Shown piece after piece: positions 44,040 to 52,137 of a DNA stretch of 64,000 nt (its first letter is position 1; the number at the start of each line of letters is the position of its first letter). Where the stretch lies: contig JAPLCC010000019.1 in the NCBI GenBank assembly GCA_026392415.1, positions 1 through 64,000 on the forward strand, in the 5' to 3' direction. Origin of the DNA: Propionibacteriales bacterium. Its GTDB lineage: Bacteria > Actinomycetota > Actinomycetes > Propionibacteriales > Nocardioidaceae. The position numbers and the translations under genes are program-made. The notes beneath the pieces were generated by a model. It was not told the origin of the DNA, did no database searches, and saw only the letters and a program-made list of their open reading frames with translations.

Positions 44040-44636
44040 TCAGCGCGGGTCGGTGAGCGCGGCCAGGACCGCGATGTCCTGGTCCGAACCGACCCGTCGC
44101 GCCTCGGGGGGAGCCTCGACGAGCTCGACCCGCTCATCGCCGTACCTCTCGAGCAGGGCCGACACCAGCGCGACGAAGTCGGTCGCGGGCAGCTGCCCGC
44201 CCGCGCCGAACATGTCCTGGACCACCGAGGCAGGCAGCACGACCGGAGAGCAGATCGTGACGAGCTGGTCGCGGTCGACCGTCTCGCCGAGCACGTCGTC
44301 GCGGACCACCTTGACGGTGTCGGTCACCGGACGAACGCCGACGATGACCACGTCCTCGACGCCGGCCCGATCGGCGCAGCGGGCGAGGAACCACGGCGGC
44401 GTCATCGGGCACAACGGGTCGTGGAGCAGCACGACCTCGCCCCGCTCGGCCACGAGCTCCCACGGCACGGAGTGGTCGATCAGGTCGATCCCGGCCTCGC
44501 CGGCCGCCCAGGCGGCCGCAGCGACGAGTGACTCGCCATGGATCAGGTGGAACGGCAGTGCGCCCCGGCCCTCCTCGACCACCATCCCCGAGACAGGGGT
44601 GTAAATGTCGACGACGTCATACGGATGTGGGCTCAT
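44040..44636 (-). CDS. IspD-like protein lacking nucleotide-binding loop but keeping the arm
   Basis: A 198-residue IspD paralogue. VVLLHDPLCPMTPPWFLARC matches the HDAARP region, with the Arg replaced by Cys. GVRPVTDTVKVVRDDVLGET followed by VDRDQL is the MEP-binding arm (E. coli T140 and R157 equivalents). SPVVLPASVVQDM replaces QTPQ-F. The N terminus has no GxGxR...PK loop, and the final LxxKIT-like motif is lost. It cannot bind CTP in the usual way. Its stop is one base from that of ispD, tail to tail. ATG 44636 begins MSPHPYDVVDIYTP. Confidence 0.75.
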   Translation of the reverse strand: MSPHPYDVVDIYTPVSGMVVEEGRGALPFHLIHGESLVAAAAWAAGEAGIDLIDHSVPWELVAERGEVVLLHDPLCPMTPPWFLARCADRAGVEDVVIVGVRPVTDTVKVVRDDVLGETVDRDQLVTICSPVVLPASVVQDMFGAGGQLPATDFVALVSALLERYGDERVELVEAPPEARRVGSDQDIAVLAALTDPR

Positions 44637-44673
44637 CAGAACCCCACCGTATGACGTCGTCGAACTGAACTGC

Positions 44674-45159
44674 TTAGGAGGCCAGTACCTCGTCGAGGAT
44701 GGTCTCGGCCTTGTCCTCGTTGGTGTGCTCGGCGAGCGCGAGCTCGGAGACGAGGATCTGACGTGCCTTGGCCAGCATGCGCTTCTCGCCGGCCGACAGG
44801 CCGCGATCACGCTCACGGCGCCACAGGTCGCGGACGACCTCGGCCACCTTCATGACGTCGCCACTGTGCAACTTCTCGAGGTTGGCCTTGTAGCGCCGCG
44901 ACCAGTTGGTCGGCTCCTCGACATGCTCGGCCCGAAGGACACCGAACACACGGTCCAGGCCCTCCTTGTCCACCACGTCGCGGACACCGACAAGATCGAG
45001 GTTGCACGCAGGGACCCTGACAACCAGGTCCTGCTGAGCGACGATCCGGAGAACGAGGTATTCCCGCGCTTCCCCCTTGATCGTCCGCATCTCGATGTTT
45101 TCGATGACCGCAGCCCCGTGATTGGGGTAGACGACCGTTTCGCCGACGGTGAAAGTCAT
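44674..45159 (-). CDS. carD: CarD-family transcription regulator
   Basis: A 161-residue CarD, an essential RNA-polymerase-binding protein in mycobacteria that stabilises promoter open complexes, notably at rRNA promoters. Residues 1-55 are the polymerase-interacting Tudor-like domain ([20 protein letters not shown]). The rest is a helical DNA-binding domain ([20 protein letters not shown], then [20 protein letters not shown]). ATG 45159 follows GGAAGGGG. Together with ispD and ispF it forms the common actinobacterial carD-ispD-ispF neighbourhood. Confidence 0.96.
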   Translation of the reverse strand: MTFTVGETVVYPNHGAAVIENIEMRTIKGEAREYLVLRIVAQQDLVVRVPACNLDLVGVRDVVDKEGLDRVFGVLRAEHVEEPTNWSRRYKANLEKLHSGDVMKVAEVVRDLWRRERDRGLSAGEKRMLAKARQILVSELALAEHTNEDKAETILDEVLAS

Positions 45160-45188
45160 ATGAGAAAAGCCCCTTCCTAGGGTGGCCT

Positions 45189-45194
45189 ATGCTA
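45189..45194 (-). promoter_or_regulatory. candidate -10 box of carD
   Basis: TAGCAT on the minus strand, 30 bases before the carD ATG, fits the actinobacterial TAnnnT consensus; no clear -35 is seen. The remaining ~225 bases up to 45418 hold only a GTGTG/CACAC hairpin near 45270. Confidence 0.4.
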
Positions 45195-45418
45195 CCACGT
45201 CCCGGGCGGGTCCCAGAATGCGTTTGTGCAGGTCAGGGCCGCAATGGCTGGCTTGACAACAGGGGTGAGGTGTGTTGGAAGCACACAGCTCCCCCGTGAG
45301 ACAGATCACCTGACGGGCGCACGCGGGGCACCCACTGGCCGCCCGAGGACGGCGATGTGGGAGCAGAGATCGGCGGGCCCGCGCGCACGGGGCCGGACCG
45401 TGGTCAATACTGCTCGGC

Positions 45419-46465
45419 ATGGCAAAGACGCAGCGTTGGCGACGCGGCCGCCCTGCCGGGGAGGACACCGCCTCGACGCAGGACGCCTCCACGGAGGCGC
45501 CCGCGACCGGGCAGGACGAGGCCGGCCCGGAGGACGGGTCCGTCCCCGACGTGACCCCGGACGACGTCCCCCTCGACACCGACCCGGACGGCGACCCAGA
45601 CCTCGAGCCAGAGCTCGCCGCCGACCTGCGGGACCTCGAGGAACCGGACGAGGACGACGACCTCGACGACCTCGACGACGACACGTCCGAGCGACCCGCC
45701 CTCGGTTCGTTCGACGAGCCCCCGTCCGGTCCGGCAGGCTTCCTGTTCGGCGGCAAGAGCCCGGCGGAGGTCGTACCGCTCCAGCTGCTGCAGGCGGCGC
45801 ACGCCAAGCAGGCCATCGGCACCTCCCTCGCGATGGGCCTGGTGGCTGCGGTCGCCGGACGCCCCGCCCGCGAGGCCGGCGTCGTCCTGCTCACGGTCCT
45901 GGTCGGCCAGACCATCCTCGGCTGGCACAACGACATCGTCGACCGGCGCCGCGACCAGTCCCACGCGTTGAAGGGAAAGCCGCTCGCGATGGGCCGGCTC
46001 CAGCCCGAGACGGTCTGGTACGCCATCGTCGTGGCCACGCTGCTGCTCGTCCCGCTGGCCATCACCACCGGCATCCGGGCCGGCTGCCTCTACCTGGCAG
46101 CCGTGGCCGTCGGGATGCTCGGCAACGTGGTGCTGCGCACGGGCTTCTTCTCGTGGTGGTCGTGGGCCGCCTCCTACGCCCTGCTGCCCGCCTATCTCTC
46201 TTACGGCGGCTGGGGTGGCCAGGCCGTCGGCTCCGCCCCGGAGACGTCGATCGTGGTGCTCTCCGCGCTCCTGGGCATCGGCATCCACTTCCTGCGGGCC
46301 GTGTGGGGCCTGGTCGCCGACAACGAGGACGGCTGGACCTACCTCCCCCTCAAGCTGGGACTCAAGCTCGGAGCCACGCGGCTCCTCGCGCTCGCCACGG
46401 TCTACACCGTCGTGATCGTGATCCTGCTGCTCGTCACGGGCGCCAGGGTGGGCCTCAGCCGCTGA
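45419..46465 (+). CDS. UbiA-like prenyltransferase with long acidic N-terminal tail
   Basis: A 348-residue protein. Residues 1-105 are strongly acidic and disordered (for example DEDDDLDDLDDDTSERPALG), and ~115-345 form about eight membrane helices of the UbiA superfamily. The first Asp-rich motif is HNDIVDRRRDQS near residue 163; the second is less typical (DNEDGWTYLPLKLGL). UbiA enzymes attach prenyl chains to aromatic or other acceptors; the acceptor here is unknown. ATG 45419. No menaquinone or heme genes are adjacent. Confidence 0.82.
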   Translation: MAKTQRWRRGRPAGEDTASTQDASTEAPATGQDEAGPEDGSVPDVTPDDVPLDTDPDGDPDLEPELAADLRDLEEPDEDDDLDDLDDDTSERPALGSFDEPPSGPAGFLFGGKSPAEVVPLQLLQAAHAKQAIGTSLAMGLVAAVAGRPAREAGVVLLTVLVGQTILGWHNDIVDRRRDQSHALKGKPLAMGRLQPETVWYAIVVATLLLVPLAITTGIRAGCLYLAAVAVGMLGNVVLRTGFFSWWSWAASYALLPAYLSYGGWGGQAVGSAPETSIVVLSALLGIGIHFLRAVWGLVADNEDGWTYLPLKLGLKLGATRLLALATVYTVVIVILLLVTGARVGLSR

Positions 46466-46610
46466 CCCAAGGCTGAACCGGGCACGTCACCGGACATCGG
46501 GGACCGCTAGAGTGTGGCCGCTCCCATGGCTTGCGCCACCGGGAGCACAGACCCGGACCCAGGGGCCGTCCCGACGGCCGATGAAGAGAGAGCTGCGGAG
46601 GCCCGCCGAC

Positions 46611-47192
46611 ATGCACCACCTGCGCCCGACCGCGATTGCCGGCCTGCTGCTGGCCCTCGTACCCGCCGCCATGACCCTGTCGTCCTGCGGTTTCGACTAC
46701 CCCACCGACCGGGTCAACACGATCGCGGCCGGCGAGAACAACCGCGACCACTCCGTCGATGCCCTCGGCATCCGGGTGCTCGCGACCGCCACCGGCAAGG
46801 GCCGGCTGATCGGCGCACTGTCCAACAACCTCAAGGACGACGCCGCCCTGGACGCCGTGACGGCGCCCGACGGGGAGGCCACCGCGACGTTCGAGCCGGT
46901 GCAGGTCCCCGCGCGTGAGTCGGTCAACCTCGCCGCCGACGTCGTCATCCCGCTGACCGGCAGCTTCACCGCCGGTGACGTGATCACCCTCGAGCTCGCC
47001 TTCAGCACCGGCGAGGTCGCCAGCCTGAACGTCCCCGTGGTCAAGCCGTGCTTCCAGTACACCCAGATCCCCGCCGAGGCCGCTGACGCTGCCGCCGACG
47101 AGGAGCACGCGGGCGAGGCTCACGCCGAGGAGACCGGGGACGCACGCTTCAACTGCGCCGACGACGCACCGGAGCCCGAGGGCGAACACTGA
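46611..47192 (+). CDS. putative lipoprotein
   Basis: A 193-residue exported lipoprotein. The signal ([20 protein letters not shown]) ends in the lipobox LSSC. The mature part is a beta-rich domain ([40 protein letters not shown]) resembling DUF461 / copper-chaperone-like lipoproteins of actinobacteria, but without the Met/His copper motif. A His/Glu/Ala-rich acidic tail follows ([20 protein letters not shown]). ATG 46611 follows GGAGG by 9 bases; ATG 46581 is possible. Its stop overlaps the gpmA start by one base (TGATG). Confidence 0.78.
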   Translation: MHHLRPTAIAGLLLALVPAAMTLSSCGFDYPTDRVNTIAAGENNRDHSVDALGIRVLATATGKGRLIGALSNNLKDDAALDAVTAPDGEATATFEPVQVPARESVNLAADVVIPLTGSFTAGDVITLELAFSTGEVASLNVPVVKPCFQYTQIPAEAADAAADEEHAGEAHAEETGDARFNCADDAPEPEGEH

Positions 47193-47938
47193 TGTCGTTC
47201 ACGCTGGTCCTGCTCCGCCACGGCGAGAGCGAATGGAACGCGAAGAACCTCTTCACCGGCTGGGTCGACGTGGCCCTGACCGACAAGGGCCGCAGCGAAG
47301 CTGTCCGTGGCGGCGAACTCCTGGCCGAGGCCGGCATCCTGCCTGACGTCGTCCACACGTCGCTGCAGCGCCGGGCCATCAACACGGCCGCGCTCGCGCT
47401 CGACGCGGCCGACCGCCACTGGATCCCCGTCCGCCGCTCGTGGCGCCTCAACGAGCGCCACTACGGCGCCCTGCAGGGCAAGGACAAGAAGCAGACACTC
47501 GACGAGTACGGCGAGGAGCAGTTCATGCTCTGGCGCCGCTCGTTCGACATCCCTCCGCCGCCGCTCGACGACGCCAGCGAGTTCTCCCAGGCCGGCGACC
47601 CGCGCTATGCCGACCTCGGCGACGACCTGCCGCGCACCGAGTGCCTCAAGGACGTCATCTCCCGGTTGCTCCCCTACTGGGAGGCCGGGATCGTGCCGGA
47701 CCTGCGCGCCGGCAGCACCGTGCTGGTCGCCGCCCACGGCAACAGCCTGCGCGCGATCGTGAAGCACCTCGACCAGATCAGCGACACCGACATCGCCGGG
47801 CTCAACATCCCGACGGGCATGCCGCTGGTCTACGAGCTCGACGAGGCCACCCTCGCGCCCACCGTCCCCGGTGGCCGCTACCTCGACCCCGAGGCCGCAG
47901 CGGCCGCCGCGGCCGCCGTGGCCAACCAGGGTCGCTGA
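47192..47938 (+). CDS. gpmA: 2,3-bisphosphoglycerate-dependent phosphoglycerate mutase
   Basis: A 248-residue histidine phosphatase. [20 protein letters not shown] carries the phosphohistidine in the RHGE motif. [20 protein letters not shown] and [17 protein letters not shown] complete the active site. It interconverts 3- and 2-phosphoglycerate in glycolysis. It is translationally coupled to the lipoprotein gene. It lies beside phoU and senX3-regX3, as gpm1 does in mycobacteria. Confidence 0.96.
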   Translation: MSFTLVLLRHGESEWNAKNLFTGWVDVALTDKGRSEAVRGGELLAEAGILPDVVHTSLQRRAINTAALALDAADRHWIPVRRSWRLNERHYGALQGKDKKQTLDEYGEEQFMLWRRSFDIPPPPLDDASEFSQAGDPRYADLGDDLPRTECLKDVISRLLPYWEAGIVPDLRAGSTVLVAAHGNSLRAIVKHLDQISDTDIAGLNIPTGMPLVYELDEATLAPTVPGGRYLDPEAAAAAAAAVANQGR

Positions 47939-47968
47939 GCCGCCTACTTCGAGCCTGGGTCAGGCGGC
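47939..47968. terminator. hairpin between gpmA and phoU
   Basis: GCCGCCT (47939-47945) and AGGCGGC (47962-47968) form a 7-bp stem with a 16-nt loop between two convergent genes and include the phoU stop. There is no T-run, so support is modest. Confidence 0.4.
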
Positions 47969-48613
47969 CGGGACCGGGTTGTGGCCGGTCACCACGAAGA
48001 TGACGCGGTTGGCGATCGAGACCGCGTGGTCGGCGATGCGCTCGTAGTAGCGGCCGAGCAGGGCGATGTCGACGGCCGCCTCGACGCCGTGCGTCCAGTC
48101 GTCGGAGAGCAGTTCCGCGAAGCTGGTACGACGGAGCTGGTCCATCTCCTCGTCGTCGCGTCCGAGCGCGATCGCGGCCTCGACGTCGCGACCGGAGATC
48201 ACGTCGACCACCCGGGAAACCATGTCCTCGGCGACGGTGGCCATGCGGTTCATCGTCGCTCGCGCTTCTTCAGGCACGGCGATGTCGGGAACCCGGAGCC
48301 GCGCGACCTTGGCGACGTGCACCGACAGGTCACCCATCCGCTCGAGCTCGGCGACCATCCGCAGCGCCGCCACGACGGTGCGCAGGTCACGGGCGACCGG
48401 CTGCTGCAGAGACAGGAGGCTGAAGGCGTTCTCCTCGACCTGCTCGCGGGCACGGTCGATGGCGACGTCGTCGCTGATGACCTTCTCCGCAATCGAGGAG
48501 TCACCGGTCATCAGGGCAGTCGTGGCCTCGCCAACGGCGACCTGGACCTTGCGGGCAATGCCGGCGAGGTCGTCGAAGATCGCATCGAGCTGGTCAATGT
48601 ACGCGTCACGCAT
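47960..48613 (-). CDS. phoU: phosphate transport/signalling regulator PhoU
   Basis: A 217-residue protein made of two three-helix PhoU repeats: AYIDQLDAIFDDLAGIARKV, REQVEENAFSLLSLQQPVAR and ELERMGDLSVHVAKVARLRV, with the E/DxxxD metal-binding motif, then YYERIADHAVSIANRVIFVV in the second repeat. PhoU links phosphate uptake by Pst to sensor-kinase activity and represses the Pho response. ATG 48613. It diverges from senX3 across a region with a PHO box. Confidence 0.94.
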   Translation of the reverse strand: MRDAYIDQLDAIFDDLAGIARKVQVAVGEATTALMTGDSSIAEKVISDDVAIDRAREQVEENAFSLLSLQQPVARDLRTVVAALRMVAELERMGDLSVHVAKVARLRVPDIAVPEEARATMNRMATVAEDMVSRVVDVISGRDVEAAIALGRDDEEMDQLRRTSFAELLSDDWTHGVEAAVDIALLGRYYERIADHAVSIANRVIFVVTGHNPVPAA

Positions 48614-48635
48614 GGGACAGAGCGTAGAGAACAGA

Positions 48636-48674
48636 GGTGACCAACCGGCGCATGCCGGTGAACGGGGGGTGAAC
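48636..48674. promoter_or_regulatory. PHO box between phoU and senX3
   Basis: GGTGAAC occurs at 48657-48663 and 48668-48674, an 11-bp direct repeat equal to the actinobacterial PHO box (GTTCACC units read on the other strand). A third unit, GGTGACC, lies 21 bases upstream at 48636-48642. RegX3/PhoP-type regulators bind such repeats, which indicates autoregulation of senX3-regX3 and phoU. Confidence 0.8.
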
Positions 48675-48735
48675 ATCGCGAAGCCCGGCCTCGCGGATTC
48701 TCATTGCGAACTGCGCCGAGCCTTACGATCACGAT

Positions 48736-49944
48736 GTGGATCCGACGACGCAGGCCTTCCTGGCCGCGCTCCTCGGCGCCCTCGTCGCCGGTGGCGCGAT
48801 GTTCGCCTGGCACCTCAGCGACCGCCAGCAGCACCTCTACGCTGCGCCCGAGGAGCCGCAGGTGCCCGATGGGGTCGCTGCCGTCCTGTCCGTCCTGCGC
48901 AGCAGCGCGGTGGTCGTCGACGAGTCCGACCTCGTCCTCAAGGCCTCCGCCCCGGCGTACGCCATGGGCTTCGTGCGCGGCTCGGAACTGCTCTCCGCCG
49001 AGCTCGCCGAGATCATTCGCAAGGTGCGACGTGACGGCCAGATCCGCGAGACCGAGCTGATCGTTCCGCGCCCGGTCGGCGCACCCCGCCACGTCACGGC
49101 CCGCGTCGCGCCCCTCGGCTCGCGCCTCGTGCTCGCGCTGGTCGAGGACCGGACTCGCGAGCGCCAGATCGACGCCGTACGACGTGACTTCGTGGCCAAC
49201 GTGAGCCACGAGCTGAAGACCCCGATCGGCGCGATCCGGCTGCTGGCGGAGGCCGTCCAGGACGCATCCGACGACCCCGAAGCCGTCTACCGGTTCGCGT
49301 CGCGGATGCTGACCGAGAGCGACCGGCTCTCGCGACTGATCCTGCAGATCATCGAGCTCTCCCGCCTCCAGCACGACGAACCCCTGGAGTCGCCGGTTCC
49401 CGTGTCGATCGACGAGGTCGTTGCTGCTGCCGTCGACGGCAGCAACATGAATGCGGCGGCCAAGGACATCGCGATCGTGGCCGAGGGCGACGAAGGCCTC
49501 AAGGTGCTCGGGAGCGAGAAGCAGGTCGGGGCGGCCGTGGCCAACCTGGTCGCGAACGCCGTCGCCTACTCCGAGCCGAACTCGCGCGTGGTCGTGACCC
49601 GCAAGCTGGTCGGCGCCCGCGTCGAGGTCTCGGTGATCGACCAGGGCATCGGCATCCCCGAAGCCGAGGTCGACCGGATCTTCGAGCGTTTCTATCGCGT
49701 CGACCCCGCACGCCACCGCTCCACCGGCGGCACCGGACTCGGCCTGTCCATCGTCAAGCACGTCGCGGCCACCCACGGCGGCGACGTCCGCGTCTGGTCC
49801 GTCGAGGGCCAGGGCTCCACCTTCACCATCACGCTTCCGCAGCACCCAGACCACGACAAGGGCGGGCCGATGATCCGGCTGAGTCCCCCGGCGTCCGGAC
49901 CGGATTCACCGGTCGGCCGCCCCGAATCACAGGAGAACCAATGA
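48736..49944 (+). CDS. senX3: phosphate-sensing histidine kinase SenX3
   Basis: A 402-residue sensor kinase. One membrane helix (residues ~4-24, TQAFLAALLGALVAGGAMFA) is followed by a PAS-like region (VLSVLRSSAVVVDESDLVLK). The HisKA domain has FVANVSHELKTPIGAIRLLA with the phospho-accepting His. The ATPase domain shows NLVANAVAYSEPNSRV, IDQGIGIPEAEVDRIFERF and GTGLGLSIVKHVAATHGG. GTG 48736. It overlaps regX3 by 4 bases. Confidence 0.94.
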   Translation: MDPTTQAFLAALLGALVAGGAMFAWHLSDRQQHLYAAPEEPQVPDGVAAVLSVLRSSAVVVDESDLVLKASAPAYAMGFVRGSELLSAELAEIIRKVRRDGQIRETELIVPRPVGAPRHVTARVAPLGSRLVLALVEDRTRERQIDAVRRDFVANVSHELKTPIGAIRLLAEAVQDASDDPEAVYRFASRMLTESDRLSRLILQIIELSRLQHDEPLESPVPVSIDEVVAAAVDGSNMNAAAKDIAIVAEGDEGLKVLGSEKQVGAAVANLVANAVAYSEPNSRVVVTRKLVGARVEVSVIDQGIGIPEAEVDRIFERFYRVDPARHRSTGGTGLGLSIVKHVAATHGGDVRVWSVEGQGSTFTITLPQHPDHDKGGPMIRLSPPASGPDSPVGRPESQENQ

Positions 49945-50618
49945 CGCGTGTACTTGTCGTCGAAGACGAGGAGAGCTACAGCGATGCTCTCGCCTACCTG
50001 CTCCGCAAGGAAGGGTTCGAGGTCGCCATCGCGGCCGACGGCAACGAGGCGCTGAAGGAGTTCGACCGCAACGGCGCCGACATCGTGCTGCTGGACCTGA
50101 TGCTGCCCGGGATCCCCGGCACCGAGGTGTGCCGCACGATCCGGCAGACGTCGAACGTCCCGGTCATCATGGTGAGCGCGAAGGACGACGAGGTCGACAA
50201 GGTGGTCGGGCTCGAGCTCGGTGCCGACGACTACGTCACCAAGCCGTACTCGCCCCGTGAGCTGGTCGCCCGGATCCGCGCCGTCCTCCGTCGCGGCAAC
50301 GAGGCCGAGCTCCTGCCCGACACGCTCGAAGCAGGCCCGGTCCGGATGGACGTGGAGCGCCACGTCGTCACCGTCGACGGCGTCGAGCAGCGCCTGCCGC
50401 TCAAGGAGTTCGAGCTCCTCGAGATGTTCCTGCGCAACCCCGGCCGGGTGCTCACCCGCGGACAACTGATCGACCGCGTGTGGGGCTCCGACTACGTCGG
50501 CGACACCAAGACGCTCGACGTCCACGTGAAGCGACTGCGCGCCAAGCTCGAGCCTGAGCCGAGCGAGCCGAAGTACCTCGTCACCGTGCGCGGGCTGGGC
50601 TACAAGCTCGAGATCTGA
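49941..50618 (+). CDS. regX3: OmpR-family response regulator RegX3
   Basis: A 225-residue regulator. The receiver domain has the acidic pocket VVEDEESYSDALAYLL, the phospho-Asp in DIVLLDLMLPGIPGTEVC near residue 52 and a Lys in LGADDYVTKPYSPRELVARI. A winged-helix domain follows (LKEFELLEMFLRNPGRVLTR, DRVWGSDYVGDTKTLDVHVK). It activates the phosphate-starvation response through PHO boxes. Its stop directly abuts that of the convergent EamA gene. Confidence 0.95.
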   Translation: MTRVLVVEDEESYSDALAYLLRKEGFEVAIAADGNEALKEFDRNGADIVLLDLMLPGIPGTEVCRTIRQTSNVPVIMVSAKDDEVDKVVGLELGADDYVTKPYSPRELVARIRAVLRRGNEAELLPDTLEAGPVRMDVERHVVTVDGVEQRLPLKEFELLEMFLRNPGRVLTRGQLIDRVWGSDYVGDTKTLDVHVKRLRAKLEPEPSEPKYLVTVRGLGYKLEI

Positions 50619-51545
50619 TCACCCGGGCAGCGGTTCCGGGTCGCACTCGACCTCGAGCACGACGTCGGCGGCCGGCTCCACGCTGGCGGCCGTTGCCTTC
50701 CGACCTCCCGCGGCCACGAGGCAGCCGACGAGGATCAGCGGGAAGCCGACGATCATGCCGTTGGTGATGTCCTCGTCGAGCACGATCACCCCGAGCACGA
50801 TCGCCACCGCCGGGTTGACGTAGGTGATGATCGTCGAGCGCGTCGGCCCGGCCTCCTTGATCAGGTCGAGGAAGACCACGAAGGCCAAGGCGGTGCAGAC
50901 CAGGGCGAGCACGCCGATGCTCACCCACGCCTCGGTGGGCAGGTCCGTGGGCGGGTTCGCGATGCCGAACGGCGTGTAGACGACGGCGGTGAGGGTCAGG
51001 GCGCACGCCATCACGCCGAGACCCGAGACGTCGGAGAACCAGCGGGCGAGCACCAGGGGTCCGGCGGCGTAGCAGAGCGCGACGCCCAGCATCTCGGCCA
51101 CGGCGAGCATGTCGACGTGGCCGAGATCGAGACCCACGAGGCAGGCCACGCCCGCGAACCCCAGCACGAGGCCGCCCAGCTGCTTCGCCGAGAACCGCTC
51201 GGCCTGCGCAGTGACGAGGAACGCCAGCGCACCGAACAGTGGCACGGCGGCCACCAGCAACCCGGCCAGCGACGACGAGATCCGCTGCTCGGCATGACCG
51301 AGCAGCACCCACGGGATCATGATCTCGATGACGGCGAAGAGCACCAGCGGGCGCCACCGGAGGAGCACCGCGGCGACCTCGCGGCGCCACAGCGCCAGCG
51401 GCAGCAGGACCAGGGCAGCGAGCGCCGTACGCAGGAAGACGAGCTCGGCCGGGGACACGTGCTCGACGGCGATCCTGATGAAGAGGTACGGGAGGCCCCA
51501 GATCAGGCACATCGCCAGGAACAAGGTCCAGCCGCGGTTCGTCAC
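50619..51545 (-). CDS. EamA/DMT-family transporter
   Basis: A 308-residue membrane protein with about ten helices in two EamA repeats: WTLFLAMCLIWGLPYLFIRI and, in the second half, EAWVSIGVLALVCTALAFVV. STIITYVNPAVAIVLGVIVL is the typical end of an EamA repeat. Members export amino acids or other metabolites; the substrate is unknown. A short acidic tail follows the last helix. ATG 51545. Its 3' end abuts regX3 without space. Confidence 0.9.
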   Translation of the reverse strand: MTNRGWTLFLAMCLIWGLPYLFIRIAVEHVSPAELVFLRTALAALVLLPLALWRREVAAVLLRWRPLVLFAVIEIMIPWVLLGHAEQRISSSLAGLLVAAVPLFGALAFLVTAQAERFSAKQLGGLVLGFAGVACLVGLDLGHVDMLAVAEMLGVALCYAAGPLVLARWFSDVSGLGVMACALTLTAVVYTPFGIANPPTDLPTEAWVSIGVLALVCTALAFVVFLDLIKEAGPTRSTIITYVNPAVAIVLGVIVLDEDITNGMIVGFPLILVGCLVAAGGRKATAASVEPAADVVLEVECDPEPLPG

Positions 51546-51717
51546 GACCTCACCCTAGGGAGCCGGACCGACAGTCGTCGCGCGAGTTTCGGACGCCGTA
51601 CGACGACATCCGGCCAAGGTTCCAGAATTCCTCCCCGGCGATGTCGAGAACGTCGACACGGCTCCGTCTCTGGGGTGAAGGTGGCAAGAATGGCCCCTCG
51701 GACCCAAGGAGAACACG

Positions 51718-52137
51718 ATGGCGAAGTACCTCTTGCTCAAGCACTACAACCGCACCAGCGGACCTGACTGGCTGCCGGGCACCAACGTCCCGATGGACCA
51801 GTGGGCGCCGGAGGAGATCACCGAGCACGTCGCGTTCATGCAGCGCTGGGCTGACGAGATGAGCGAGCGCGGCGAGTTCGTCGACGGCCAGGCGCTGGCG
51901 CCGGAGGGCGCCTTCGTCCGGTACGACGGCGAGGGCAAGCCGCCCGTCACCGACGGCCCGTTCCCGGAGACCAAGGAACTGATCGCCGGCTGGATGGTCA
52001 TCGACGTCGACTCGCAGGAGCGTGCCTACGAGGCCGCTGCACGCCTGTCGGCCGCGCCGGGCAAGGACGGACAGCCGATCCACGAATGGATCGAGGTGCG
52101 GCCCTTCTACGGCGAGGCACCCGTGGTCACCGAGTGA
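51718..52137 (+). CDS. YciI/DGPF-domain protein
   Basis: A 139-residue protein of the YciI-related DGPF family. The hallmark VTDGPFPETKELIAGWMVID carries the DGPF motif, and KYLLLKHYNR starts the ferredoxin-like fold. Such proteins are genetically linked to ECF42-type sigma factors, but their biochemical role is not settled. ATG 51718 has AAGGAG 7 bases upstream. Its stop overlaps the sigma-factor GTG start (GTGA), so they are coupled. Confidence 0.9.
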   Translation: MAKYLLLKHYNRTSGPDWLPGTNVPMDQWAPEEITEHVAFMQRWADEMSERGEFVDGQALAPEGAFVRYDGEGKPPVTDGPFPETKELIAGWMVIDVDSQERAYEAAARLSAAPGKDGQPIHEWIEVRPFYGEAPVVTE

